From positions 1-47,314 of the forward strand of contig NZ_JACHIB010000023.1 in the NCBI RefSeq assembly GCF_014203015.1: a stretch of 47,314 bases of DNA, read 5' to 3'. The notes below the pieces were generated by a model that was not told the DNA's origin, made no database searches, and saw nothing but the letters and a program-made list of their open reading frames with translations. The DNA comes from Castellaniella defragrans (lineage in GTDB: Bacteria; Pseudomonadota; Gammaproteobacteria; Burkholderiales; Burkholderiaceae_B). Positions 1 to 11,506 of the stretch are shown here, piece by piece. Every line of letters begins with the position of its first letter. Within the stretch, counting starts at the first letter, position 1. The position numbers and the translations under genes are program-made.

Positions 1-35
1 CGGTCTGGCTTAACCCAGAAAAGCTGCATCAGGAA

Positions 36-332
36 TCACCTGAAACCATAAGACGTGCCGCATGATTTACCGGACATCTTCGTTGACAAACACCGCTCAG
101 GAAACCATGCCTTGAGTAGTTCCTTAGGACATTTCCTGTCAGTATCTGCGACGCACAGGATGGGATATTGGCGAGCAAGGTTCAAATAGCGTGGAAGTGC
201 CTTCCTTAGCTTGGTTACGCCTCCGCAGTCAATAGGGCATTGAGAAATTTCCCATTGCATTACCTCGACCACCAGTCTTTTCCCGATCTCACAACTCAGG
301 GCATCTTCACCAATCACGAAGATGGTGTTCAT
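36..332 (-). CDS. Short TOPRIM-like partner of upstream ATPase, probably truncated
   Basis: This 98-residue protein starts at an ATG that overlaps the stop of the upstream ATPase gene (ATGA, 329-332), so the two are probably translated together. Residues 1-10 form a beta strand ending in Gly-Glu-Asp (GED at 8-10), and residues 58-65 form a second hydrophobic strand ending in Asp-Thr-Asp (63-65). An acidic residue after strand one and a DxD after a later strand is the arrangement of TOPRIM-type nuclease domains, such as those paired with OLD/AAA ATPases. That reading is inference from motifs. The protein ends about 30 residues after the DxD, shorter than a full TOPRIM domain, and the last 18 residues look unlike a folded domain. 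The gene may therefore be truncated or frameshifted; neither other frame gives a long continuation before the window edge. Confidence 0.55.
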   Translation of the reverse strand: MNTIFVIGEDALSCEIGKRLVVEVMQWEISQCPIDCGGVTKLRKALPRYLNLARQYPILCVADTDRKCPKELLKAWFPERCLSTKMSGKSCGTSYGFR

Positions 333-1486
333 GAAAAGAGCGCTACATCAAAAATATGTTGGGGCCTGGTCTTTGGCAGCAGAACTTCTGCAGGAGTCAG
401 TCCGCCTTCCATAACTGCAATCTCATCACTGTTAGCTGTGCGTGCGTGGGTGCCGTTGGGGCTGGGTTCTAACAGAATGATGGTGAGAGGGTCATTGACG
501 GCACCGATCAGATTGTCACTGTGGGTGGTGATGATGACTTGTCGAGTTTTCCGTTTTAGCAGTCTGACAACCCGGTCGATCATTAGTGGAATGTGTTCGA
601 CAATAGCGTCGTTTAGCGACAGCTCGGGCTCTTCCAGCAATAGTAGTCCGTCACCTTCTTGTAGTGCCCACAGCAGCCCGATGAGACGCAAGGTGCCGTC
701 TGAAAATTGGTCTTCACGTTGCCATGCTCCGTTGCCACGCCAGTGTTTGAATGACGCTTCGAGGTGGGGAGCACCAGTAATCGGGTCTTTCTCGAACCTG
801 AGCACAGAGAACTGGGGGACTGCGACCTGAAGAGCTTCGCCGATTCTCTTCAGGCGGGCGGCTTGTGTCTTTTGTGGTGTGCTGGCAATGCGCTGCAGGA
901 GGCCTTGACCAAAGGGATCATCCTCAATGATGCGGCTGCTGATTTCTTCTCCGAACTTGAGGAGTTGTGGAACGAGGTGCAGATAGGTGGTGGCAGAGAA
1001 AAATTCAGCTAGAGCCCGGAATTCGACATTGTTGTTGATCTGCTCAAGGTATGTCTGCGTCAGTCGGGCTGTGTCTTTCAGGTCGTCTGGCGTCGGACGG
1101 AGGAGCACTTGCTGACCATTTCGGGATACCCGTTCACGAGTGATCAGTACGCGTTGGGCTCCTTTGCCTTCGGCCTTGAAAGACAGTTCGTATTCCCAGC
1201 GGGCGGAGTCCGAGTCTGGTGATTCTGCTACTTCGATCCAGAGGAGAACGGCGGGATTCTGGCGCGCATGCAGACTGCGCAGCTTGCTGAGCCCGCCTCT
1301 TTCCTTGATGGCTTTTTGCAGGCCACCGCCTTCGGGTTTCGCGATGGTACGCAGAAACCGGAATACATCGAGCAGGTTGGATTTTCCCGAAGCATTGGCA
1401 CCGATGATGTAGTTACGGGTGCTGAGATCAAGGTCCAGCCCGCGGAAATTACGCCAGTTGGTCAGCTTTAGATGGGTAATAATCAT
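329..1486 (-). CDS. AAA family ATPase, SMC/RecF/OLD-like
   Basis: An ABC-type AAA ATPase of 385 residues. The N-terminus has the hallmark of RecF/OLD proteins (strand, then LTNWRNF), followed by the Walker A motif GANASGKSN at about residues 28-36. Near the C-terminus are Walker B (LLLLEEPELSLN) and an H-loop (IITTHS). ATPases of this type power DNA-repair complexes and many phage-defence modules (OLD, PARIS AriA). The ATG at 1486 is preferred because AAGG lies nine bases upstream; a TTG seven codons earlier also opens the frame. The downstream gene overlaps by ATGA and may be its effector. The gene is clearly less GC-rich than its neighbours, which suggests horizontal gain. The exact family is not resolved. 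Confidence 0.85.
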   Translation of the reverse strand: MIITHLKLTNWRNFRGLDLDLSTRNYIIGANASGKSNLLDVFRFLRTIAKPEGGGLQKAIKERGGLSKLRSLHARQNPAVLLWIEVAESPDSDSARWEYELSFKAEGKGAQRVLITRERVSRNGQQVLLRPTPDDLKDTARLTQTYLEQINNNVEFRALAEFFSATTYLHLVPQLLKFGEEISSRIIEDDPFGQGLLQRIASTPQKTQAARLKRIGEALQVAVPQFSVLRFEKDPITGAPHLEASFKHWRGNGAWQREDQFSDGTLRLIGLLWALQEGDGLLLLEEPELSLNDAIVEHIPLMIDRVVRLLKRKTRQVIITTHSDNLIGAVNDPLTIILLEPSPNGTHARTANSDEIAVMEGGLTPAEVLLPKTRPQHIFDVALFS

Positions 1487-1522
1487 TGTAGGTAACCTTG
1501 ATCTCAAATAGCCGCCACTTAT

Positions 1523-1539
1523 GGTACGAGGCTCGTACC
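1523..1539. promoter_or_regulatory. Perfect 17-bp inverted repeat at the gyrB/ATPase junction
   Basis: GGTACGAG-G-CTCGTACC is a perfect 8-1-8 dyad located between the gyrB stop and the ATPase start. It marks the boundary between GC-rich core sequence and the lower-GC patch. It could be an operator for the ATPase gene or part of the gyrB 3' end. It has no T-run, so it is not a classical terminator. Confidence 0.45.
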
Positions 1540-1552
1540 GCCTGTGCCTTCA

Positions 1553-5168
<3,616 letters not shown>

Positions 5169-5175
5169 CTTCTTG

Positions 5176-6603
5176 TCATCCTTTGAGAGTTTGCTCGAGT
5201 ACGTGGAGTGCGTGGTTCAGCTCGGTCTGCTTGGCGCGCAGGTCGGTGATCTTGCGCACCGCGTGCAGCACGGTGGTGTGGTCGCGTCCGCCGAACAGGT
5301 CGCCGATTTCCGGCAGGCTCTTCTGGGTGAGCTCCTTGGCCAGGTACATGGCGATCTGACGGGGCAGGGCGATGTTTGCGGGCCGACGCTTGGAATACAT
5401 GTCGGCGACCTTGATTTTATAGAAATCGGCCACCGTCTTCTGGATGTTCTCCACCGTGATCTGGCTGTTGGAGACCGACAGCAGGTCCTTCAGGGCTTCC
5501 TTGCAGACTTCGACGGTCAGCACGTCGCGGCCGTGGAAATTGGCGTAGGCGGAGACCTTGCGCAGGGCGCCTTCGAGCTCGCGCACGTTGCTGCGCAGGT
5601 GCTTGGCGATGAAGAAGGCGACTTCCTCGGGCATGACGATGCGTTCGGCCTGGGCCTTGCGCAGCAGGATGGCGACGCGCATTTCCAGCTCGGGCGGCTC
5701 GATCGCCACGGTCAGGCCCCAGTCGAAGCGCGAGATCAGGCGGTTGTCGATGTTCGACAGTTCCTTGGGGTAGGTGTCCGAGGTGATGATGATCTGCTTG
5801 CGCTGGGCCACCATGGCCTCGAAGGCATAGAAGAATTCTTCCTGGGTGCGGTTCTTGCCGGCGAAGAACTGGATGTCGTCGATCAGCAGCAGGTCCAGCG
5901 AGTGGTAGTAGCGCTTGAAGTCGTCGAAGGCGCGGCGGTGGTAGGCCTTGACCACGTCGGAGATGTACTGGTCGGCGTGGACGTAGCGCACCCGCGTGCT
6001 GGCGCCGCTGGCCAGCAGGGCGTTGCCGATGGCGTGGATCAGGTGGGTCTTGCCCAGGCCGACGCCGCCATACAGGAAGAGCGGGTTGTAGGACACGCCG
6101 GGGTTCTCGGCGACCTGCATGGCCGCCGCGCGGGCCAGCTGGTTGGCCTTGCCGATGACGAAGTTATCGAAGGTGAGGTCGCGGTTCAGGCGGGAGTGGT
6201 CCTGGATGGATTCCTCGGTGGCGGCCTGGACGGGGGCGGCCTGGGGCGCCGGGCTCACGGCCGGCGCGGCCGCGACGGCGTCCGCGGCCCGCACCGGGGC
6301 GGAGGGCGGCGGCGCGGGGCGGGCCGCCGCGGGCGCAGGCCGGCCGGCGGGGACGGACAGCTCGAACTGGACCTGCACCGCCTGGGAATACCAGTCGGAC
6401 GCCATCGACTCCAGGCGGGTGGAGAAGTTCTTGCGGACCCAGTCGAGCTTGAAGCGGTTGGGCGCGCCGATCCTCAGGATCGCGAGTTCCTCGTCGTAGT
6501 CGAGGGGCACCAGGGGGCGGATCCAGGCGTTGATCTGCTGGGGGGGGAGCTCCTGTTCCAGTCTCTGGACGCAGGCCTGCCAGAATTCATTCATAGGGGT
6601 CAT
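5176..6603 (-). CDS. dnaA: Chromosomal replication initiator DnaA
   Basis: DnaA binds DnaA boxes and melts the origin. Of 475 residues, 1-85 form domain I, 86-130 are a Pro/Ala-rich linker, about 140-350 form the AAA+ domain with Walker [10 protein letters not shown] (179-187) and Walker [11 protein letters not shown] (238-247), and the C-terminus has the DNA-binding signature [11 protein letters not shown]. The ATG at 6603 is preceded by GAGG nine bases upstream. The alternative ATG at 6594 gives the family-typical start MNEFWQ but has no well-placed ribosome site. The open frame extends much further upstream, but that part reads through the promoter region and is not family sequence. A DnaA box lies 38 bases upstream, suggesting autoregulation. 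Confidence 0.97.
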   Translation of the reverse strand: MTPMNEFWQACVQRLEQELPPQQINAWIRPLVPLDYDEELAILRIGAPNRFKLDWVRKNFSTRLESMASDWYSQAVQVQFELSVPAGRPAPAAARPAPPPSAPVRAADAVAAAPAVSPAPQAAPVQAATEESIQDHSRLNRDLTFDNFVIGKANQLARAAAMQVAENPGVSYNPLFLYGGVGLGKTHLIHAIGNALLASGASTRVRYVHADQYISDVVKAYHRRAFDDFKRYYHSLDLLLIDDIQFFAGKNRTQEEFFYAFEAMVAQRKQIIITSDTYPKELSNIDNRLISRFDWGLTVAIEPPELEMRVAILLRKAQAERIVMPEEVAFFIAKHLRSNVRELEGALRKVSAYANFHGRDVLTVEVCKEALKDLLSVSNSQITVENIQKTVADFYKIKVADMYSKRRPANIALPRQIAMYLAKELTQKSLPEIGDLFGGRDHTTVLHAVRKITDLRAKQTELNHALHVLEQTLKG

Positions 6604-6640
6604 CTTGCCAAACCTCGATTCTACCCTTTCCCGCCCAAAG

Positions 6641-6649
6641 TTATCCACA
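6641..6649 (+). promoter_or_regulatory. Perfect DnaA box upstream of dnaA
   Basis: TTATCCACA matches the DnaA-box consensus exactly. It lies between dnaA and the divergent rpmH promoter. It is the only perfect box I find in the 6604-6846 interval, so it fits dnaA autoregulation better than a complete origin; an origin role cannot be excluded. Confidence 0.7.
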
Positions 6650-6699
6650 GCCCGACCGTGCCGCGCGGGCCCGGCGGGCGCCTGGATGCGTCCAAGTGA

Positions 6700-6728
6700 T
6701 TGACACAAATTCAAAAATTTGATGAAAT
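6700..6728 (+). promoter_or_regulatory. Sigma-70 promoter for rpmH-rnpA-yidD
   Basis: TTGACA (6700-6705), a 17-base AT-rich spacer and TGAAAT (6723-6728) form a near-consensus housekeeping promoter. Predicted transcription starts near 6735, giving a leader of about 110 bases before rpmH. Confidence 0.7.
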
Positions 6729-6772
6729 GATGGGCTTTTCGATGCCGTGGGCAAATTGTGCCTGTCGGCTTT

Positions 6773-6814
6773 GTCCCGGAGTGATGCCGGGACCTCGTCC
6801 CGGGGATTGTCCCG
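6773..6814 (+). promoter_or_regulatory. Repeated GTCCCGG hairpin leader before rpmH
   Basis: The rpmH leader holds three copies of GTCCCGG (at about 6773, 6798 and 6808) and one CCGGGAC (6787-6793). The first copy can pair with CCGGGAC as a seven-base stem, and the later copies can compete for the same partner. This could allow alternative RNA structures controlling L34 synthesis. The regulatory role is inference. Confidence 0.35.
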
Positions 6815-6846
6815 GACCATTTGCCCCGAGCTCTTTTGGATCCACC

Positions 6847-6981
6847 ATGAAACGCACTTTCCAGCCTTCCGTTACCCGTCGCAAGCGCACCCATGGGTTT
6901 CGCGTGCGCATGAAGACCCGCGCCGGCCGTGCCGTCCTGAGCGCCCGCCGCGCCAAGGGCCGCAAGCGCCTGGCCGTCTGA
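6847..6981 (+). CDS. rpmH: 50S ribosomal protein L34
   Basis: A 44-residue basic protein beginning MKRTFQPS and containing the L34 signature [11 protein letters not shown]. It is a structural component of the large ribosomal subunit. It is the first gene of the rpmH-rnpA-yidD-yidC order that is conserved across bacteria, and a strong promoter lies at 6700-6728. Confidence 0.98.
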   Translation: MKRTFQPSVTRRKRTHGFRVRMKTRAGRAVLSARRAKGRKRLAV

Positions 6982-7031
6982 TTTTCCTTGCGGGGCCGCG
7001 CCGCGCCCGGCCAGGCCCCGGAACGATCGCC

Positions 7032-7388
7032 ATGCCACCCGCTTTTCCTCCGGCGGCCCGGCTGCATCGCCCCTCGGAATACGCGGCTGCCCTGAAAGGG
7101 CGGCGTATCGCCCGAGGGGCTTTGTTCGTGGTGTCCGGCCCGCGCGGTCCGGCCGAAGGCCCGGCCCGGCTGGGCCTGGTGGTGCCCAAGCGCCACGCCC
7201 CCCTGGCGGTGACCCGCAACGCCATCAAGCGGGTCCTGCGCGAGGCCTTCCGCCTGCGCCGGGACGCGCTGCCCGACGGGGACCTGGTGTTCCGCCTGGT
7301 GAACCGTCCGCCCGCCGCCAGCCTGAGCGCCCTGAAGCGCCAGGTCCGGGCCGAGGCCGACGCCCTGCTGGCGAGGATCGCGCCATGA
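7032..7388 (+). CDS. rnpA: Ribonuclease P protein component
   Basis: The 118-residue basic protein partner of RNase P RNA assists 5' maturation of tRNA precursors. The RNP motif [10 protein letters not shown] lies near residues 62-71, and a hydrophobic strand GLVVPKR precedes it. The ATG at 7032 was chosen because the upstream part of the frame is the rpmH region read out of frame. The last four bases overlap the start of yidD (ATGA at 7385-7388), so the two are translationally coupled. Confidence 0.95.
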   Translation: MPPAFPPAARLHRPSEYAAALKGRRIARGALFVVSGPRGPAEGPARLGLVVPKRHAPLAVTRNAIKRVLREAFRLRRDALPDGDLVFRLVNRPPAASLSALKRQVRAEADALLARIAP

Positions 7389-7639
7389 TGCGCGCGCTGT
7401 TCATCGCCCCGATCCGCTTCTACCGGTACTTCCTCAGTCCCTGGGTGGGCCAGCAGTGCCGCTTCACCCCGACGTGCTCGGCCTACGCCATCGAGGCGAT
7501 CGAGACCCACGGGGTGGCGAAGGGGCTGTGGCTGGGCACGCGGCGCATCGCCCGCTGCCATCCCTGGTGCCAGGGCGGCCACGATCCGGTCCCGCCCGCG
7601 CGTCCGGTCCGGCCGGTGCGCGGCACGGACCGCCGGTGA
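7385..7639 (+). CDS. yidD: Membrane protein insertion efficiency factor YidD
   Basis: An 84-residue protein of the YidD family, which assists YidC-dependent membrane insertion. The family motif [11 protein letters not shown] is at about residues 25-35 with its paired cysteines, followed by the GxxxGxxRxxRCHPW segment. It overlaps rnpA by four bases and lies directly before yidC, the usual arrangement. The Pro/Arg-rich tail after residue 64 is not conserved in the family. Confidence 0.95.
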   Translation: MMRALFIAPIRFYRYFLSPWVGQQCRFTPTCSAYAIEAIETHGVAKGLWLGTRRIARCHPWCQGGHDPVPPARPVRPVRGTDRR

Positions 7640-7778
7640 GCCGGTCCGGCGGCCCGCTTCCTGCCGGGCGGGAGGCGGCGCATCGGGCCCGGGCCCGCTT
7701 AGGGCCGCAGTCAGGATTGCTACGTTAAACTGATGAGCTTTTGCTCCGAACCCATACGATACGAATACACAGGCGCCA

Positions 7779-9464
7779 ATGGACATTCGACGCACCATCC
7801 TCTGGATGATCTTTTCCTTCTCGCTGCTGCTGCTGTGGAACAACTGGCAGGTCTACCAGGGCCAGCCGTCGCTGTTTTCCCTGACGCCGCCCGCCGAGCA
7901 GTCCAAGACCGCCAAATCCGGGGACGGCAAGGCCGCCGGCCAGCCAGCCGGCGTACCCACGGCCGCCGCGCCGGCCCAGCCCGGGACGCCCGCGACGGTG
8001 CCCGGTTCGGCCGCCGAGCCCCAGGGGCGGAAGGTCCATCTCAAGACCGACGTCTACGACCTGACCTTCGACACCACCGGCGCCCAGCTGGTGCAGGCCC
8101 AGTTGCTGCACTACAAGTCGCTGGACGGCGACGGCGGCCCGATGTACCTGCTGAACGACCAGCCGGGCGACACGTACGTCGCCCAGACCGGCGTGGTCGG
8201 CGCCCCGCAGGGCAGCGGCTACCCGACCCACCTGACGCCCTTCTCGCTGGTGACGCCGGAGCCCGTCGCCAAGGGCGACAGCGTGGAAATCGCCTTCGAG
8301 GCCACCGCCGGCCAGGTGAAGGTGGTCAAGACCTTCATCGTGCCGCGCAACGGCTACGACATCCGCGTGCGCCACGACATCACCAACCTGGGCGACCAGC
8401 CGATCGATCCTTCGCTGTACCTGCAGCTCACGCGCGACGGCAACGATCCGCCGAACACTTCGGGCTTCTACAGCACCTTCACCGGCGCGGCGGTGTATTC
8501 GTCGGAAGACAAGTTCCAGAAGGTGAAGTTCGACGAGATCGCCAAGGGCAAGGCTAGCTACATTCAGCAGGCCGACAACGGCTGGATCGGCATCGTGCAG
8601 CATTACTTCGCCAGCGCCTGGGTGCCGCCCCAGGGCACGGTGCGCACCAACCAGGCGCTGCGCCTGGCGGACAACCTCTACGCCATCCGCACCATCGAGC
8701 AGGTCGGCGCCATCGCCCCGGGCGCCCAGCGCTCGGTCGAGGCCAACCTGTGGGTCGGCCCGCAGGACCAGCAGGCGATGAGCGCGGTGGCGCCGGGCCT
8801 GGAGCTGGTGGTGGACTACGGCTGGGTGACCATCATCGCCAAGCCCATGTTCAAGTTCATGACCTGGCTGCACTCGCTGCTGGGCAACTGGGGCTGGACC
8901 ATCGTGGTGCTGACGCTGCTGATCAAGGCCGTGTTCTACCCGCTGTCGGCCGCCAGCTACCGCTCGATGGCGAAGATGAAGCTGGTCGCCCCGCGCATGC
9001 AGCACCTGAAGGAAAAGTTCGGCGACGACAAGGCCAAGCTGAACGCCGCCATGATGGAGATGTACCGCACGGAGAAGATCAATCCGCTGGGCGGCTGCCT
9101 GCCGATGGTGGTGCAGATCCCCGTGTTCATCGCGCTGTACTGGGTGCTGCTGGGCAGCGTGGAGATGCGCGGCGCGCCCTGGATCCTGTGGGTCCACGAC
9201 CTGTCGGTGCGCGATCCCTGGTTCATCCTGCCGGCGATCATGATGGCGACGATGTTCCTGCAGATCAAGCTGAACCCGACGCCGCCCGATCCGACCCAGG
9301 CCAAGATCATGATGATCATGCCGCTGGTGTTCGGCGGGATGATGTTCATGTTCCCGGCCGGCCTGGTGCTGTACTGGTGCGTGAACAATATCGTGTCCAT
9401 CATCCAGCAGCGCATCATCATGGTGCGGCTGGACCGGGAAAAGGCGGCTTCGGCATCGAGCTGA
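7779..9464 (+). CDS. yidC: Membrane protein insertase YidC
   Basis: The 561-residue inner-membrane insertase integrates membrane proteins alone or with SecYEG. One N-terminal membrane helix (about 5-20) is followed by a Pro/Ala-rich linker, a large periplasmic domain (about 80-350) and the conserved membrane core with five helices. The core starts at DYGWVTIIAKPMF and contains NPLGGCLPMVVQIPVFIALYW-type sequence near 430-450. The length suits a Gram-negative YidC with a periplasmic domain. It lies 139 bases after yidD and ends in a strong terminator. Confidence 0.98.
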   Translation: MDIRRTILWMIFSFSLLLLWNNWQVYQGQPSLFSLTPPAEQSKTAKSGDGKAAGQPAGVPTAAAPAQPGTPATVPGSAAEPQGRKVHLKTDVYDLTFDTTGAQLVQAQLLHYKSLDGDGGPMYLLNDQPGDTYVAQTGVVGAPQGSGYPTHLTPFSLVTPEPVAKGDSVEIAFEATAGQVKVVKTFIVPRNGYDIRVRHDITNLGDQPIDPSLYLQLTRDGNDPPNTSGFYSTFTGAAVYSSEDKFQKVKFDEIAKGKASYIQQADNGWIGIVQHYFASAWVPPQGTVRTNQALRLADNLYAIRTIEQVGAIAPGAQRSVEANLWVGPQDQQAMSAVAPGLELVVDYGWVTIIAKPMFKFMTWLHSLLGNWGWTIVVLTLLIKAVFYPLSAASYRSMAKMKLVAPRMQHLKEKFGDDKAKLNAAMMEMYRTEKINPLGGCLPMVVQIPVFIALYWVLLGSVEMRGAPWILWVHDLSVRDPWFILPAIMMATMFLQIKLNPTPPDPTQAKIMMIMPLVFGGMMFMFPAGLVLYWCVNNIVSIIQQRIIMVRLDREKAASASS

Positions 9465-9488
9465 TGCTAGACTGCGTTTTGCCTTCTG

Positions 9489-9517
9489 AACGGTGCTCTT
9501 CGGGGCACCGTTTTTGT
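9489..9517 (+). terminator. Rho-independent terminator after yidC
   Basis: AACGGTGCTC pairs with GGGCACCGTT around a UUCG tetraloop (9489-9512), followed by a T-rich run. This is a textbook intrinsic terminator placed just after the yidC stop and before mnmE. Confidence 0.9.
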
Positions 9518-9551
9518 TTTGAAGAGACCGATATCCGCTTCCGGTGATCGC

Positions 9552-11033
9552 ATGAGTGCCTTTTCCACCGACCCCATCATCGCCATCGCCACCGCGCCCG
9601 GCCGGGGCGGGATCGGCGTGCTGCGCCTTTCAGGCCCCGACCTGGCGGCTTATGCCCGGCGCCTGTTCGGGCGGGTCCTGCGGCCCCGCCATGCCCATTA
9701 CCTGCCGTTCAAGGATCGGCACGGCGAGACCATGGACGAAGGGCTGGCGCTGTTCTTCCCCGGCCCGCATTCCTATACCGGCGAGGACGTGCTGGAATTG
9801 CAGGGCCACGGCGGCCCCGCCGTGCTGCGGCGGGTGCTGGAGGACTGCCTGGCGCGCGGCGCGGACATCGGCCTGCGTCTGGCGCAGCCGGGCGAGTTCA
9901 CCCAGCGCGCCTTCCTGAACGACCGCCTGGACCTGGCCCAGGCCGAAGCCGTGGCGGACCTGATCGAGGCCAGCTCCGCCGCCGCGGCGCGCAGCGCCAT
10001 GGCGTCCCTGTCGGGCGCCTTTTCCGCCGAGATCGACGCCCTGAGCGAGCGCATCGTGCAGCTGCGCATGCTGGTCGAGGCGACCCTGGATTTCCCCGAA
10101 GAGGAAATCGACTTCCTGGAAAAATACCAGGCCGCCGAGCGCCTGAGCGGCGTCACCGCCGCGCTGGACGGCGTCCTGCGCACCGCCCGCCAGGGCCTGG
10201 TGCTGCGCGAAGGCCTGCACGTGGTGCTGGCGGGCCAGCCCAACGTCGGCAAGTCCAGCCTGCTGAACGCCCTGGCGGGCGAGGACGTCGCCATCGTCAC
10301 TCCCATCGCCGGCACCACGCGCGACCGCGTGGTGCAGCAGATCCACATCGACGGCATCCCCCTGCACATCGTGGACACCGCCGGCCTGCGCGAGACCGAG
10401 GACACGGTCGAGCGCATCGGCATCGAGCGCAGCTGGGCCGAGATCGCCCGCGCCCAGGTGATCCTGCACCTGCAGGACGCCCGCCATCCGGACGATCCGC
10501 TGGACGCGGAGATCGTGCGGCGGCTGCCGGCGGGGGTGCCGGTGCTGCGGGTGTGGAACAAGGCGGATCTGCTTGCGCGGGAGACGGGATTCGTGGGTGA
10601 GGCGGAACATGGCGTCGTCCCCGCGGGCGGCAATGCCGTGCCTGGCGAATCCGGGCGGCATGCGGGCCGCGAGAAGGGCTCCTCCCCATCGAGTGATGTC
10701 GTGGCTGTGGAACGGGGCGATGCCCCGCTGCTGATCTCCGCCCACACCGGCGCGGGCCTGGATGCGCTGCGCGCCCGGCTGCTGGCCATCGCCGGCTGGA
10801 CGCCGGGGATGGAGTCCCCCTGGCTGGCGCGCGAGCGGCACGTGCGCGCGCTGGAGGCGGCGCGCGAACATCTGCAGGCGGCTGCCGTGCATGCCGCGCA
10901 CAGCGATCAGGTGCTGGACCTGTTCGCCGAGGAACTGCGCCTGGCGCACGAGGCGCTGTGCGGGATCACGGGGGAATTCACCAGCGATGATCTGCTGGGG
11001 GAGATTTTTTCGCGGTTTTGTATTGGGAAGTAG
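9552..11033 (+). CDS. mnmE: tRNA modification GTPase MnmE
   Basis: MnmE works with MnmG to modify U34 of certain tRNAs. The 493 residues start at the ATG at 9552 ([20 protein letters not shown], the conserved folate-binding N-terminus). The G domain shows G1 GQPNVGKSS (about 227), GTTRD, DTAGLRE and NKAD (about 336), and the protein ends in the catalytic CIGK. Between NKAD and the G5 segment SAHTG lie about 55 residues, where the E. coli protein has about 18. The extra stretch is Gly/Ser/Glu-rich and probably a surface loop. The usual neighbour mnmG is not in this window. Confidence 0.97.
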   Translation: MSAFSTDPIIAIATAPGRGGIGVLRLSGPDLAAYARRLFGRVLRPRHAHYLPFKDRHGETMDEGLALFFPGPHSYTGEDVLELQGHGGPAVLRRVLEDCLARGADIGLRLAQPGEFTQRAFLNDRLDLAQAEAVADLIEASSAAAARSAMASLSGAFSAEIDALSERIVQLRMLVEATLDFPEEEIDFLEKYQAAERLSGVTAALDGVLRTARQGLVLREGLHVVLAGQPNVGKSSLLNALAGEDVAIVTPIAGTTRDRVVQQIHIDGIPLHIVDTAGLRETEDTVERIGIERSWAEIARAQVILHLQDARHPDDPLDAEIVRRLPAGVPVLRVWNKADLLARETGFVGEAEHGVVPAGGNAVPGESGRHAGREKGSSPSSDVVAVERGDAPLLISAHTGAGLDALRARLLAIAGWTPGMESPWLARERHVRALEAAREHLQAAAVHAAHSDQVLDLFAEELRLAHEALCGITGEFTSDDLLGEIFSRFCIGK

Positions 11034-11079
11034 ATGGAGGCGGTGCGCCGGATGCCCGCCCCGCCGCGGCCGGCGGCGC

Positions 11080-11376
11080 TTATTCCTCGATCGTCACTTC
11101 CGAGTGCACCACTTCCGGCGCCTTTTCAAAGAACCCGCCGACCAGCCCGCGCCAGGCCTGGAAATCTTCCGACTGGCGGAAATGGACCATGTGGTCGTCC
11201 AGCGTTTCCCAGTACACCATCAGCACGTATTGTTCGGGCTTTTCGATGATGTGGTGCAGCTCGACGCGCTTGCAGCCCCGGGCGCGGTGAAAGAGCGGCA
11301 GCGCCTTGCGGACGCCGGCCTCGAAGTCGGGCTGGGTGCCGGGTTTCACGGTGATGTGGGCCATTTCGCGGATCAT
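11080..11376 (-). CDS. Antibiotic biosynthesis monooxygenase (ABM) domain protein
   Basis: A 98-residue protein of the ABM/dimeric alpha-beta barrel type. The opening strand MAHITVKPGTQPDFEAG, the central HRARGCKRVELH and YVLMVYWETLDDHMVHFRQS match the family, in which proteins act on quinones, heme or other aromatics or serve stress roles. No specific substrate can be read from the sequence. The ATG at 11376 is preferred to an upstream ATG at 11424 because homology-like sequence starts here; an ATG four codons further in is also possible. It is convergent with mnmE. Confidence 0.75.
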   Translation of the reverse strand: MIREMAHITVKPGTQPDFEAGVRKALPLFHRARGCKRVELHHIIEKPEQYVLMVYWETLDDHMVHFRQSEDFQAWRGLVGGFFEKAPEVVHSEVTIEE

Positions 11377-11506
11377 GTCGGGTTCCCGTGGGTGAAGGTT
11401 GAGGACGATGCCATGATTATGCACCGTGTCATGCGTCGTGCCGGTCGATGCCCGGGCCGATGCCCGCCTGGGGCGTTTCCGGGCGGGCAGGGCGGGGGGC
11501 GCTGGT

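Noticed and set aside
1-60. End of an insertion sequence at the left edge
   Set aside because: The sequence changes character here, but no terminal inverted repeat or transposase fragment can be shown from 35 bases.
6604-6846. Calling this interval oriC
   Set aside because: Only one perfect DnaA box is present. It is reported as a question, not annotated as an origin.
6604-7038. Extending dnaA to the upstream start of the open frame at 7038
   Set aside because: That would add 145 residues unlike any DnaA and run across rpmH and its promoter; the conserved N-terminus starts at 6594-6603.
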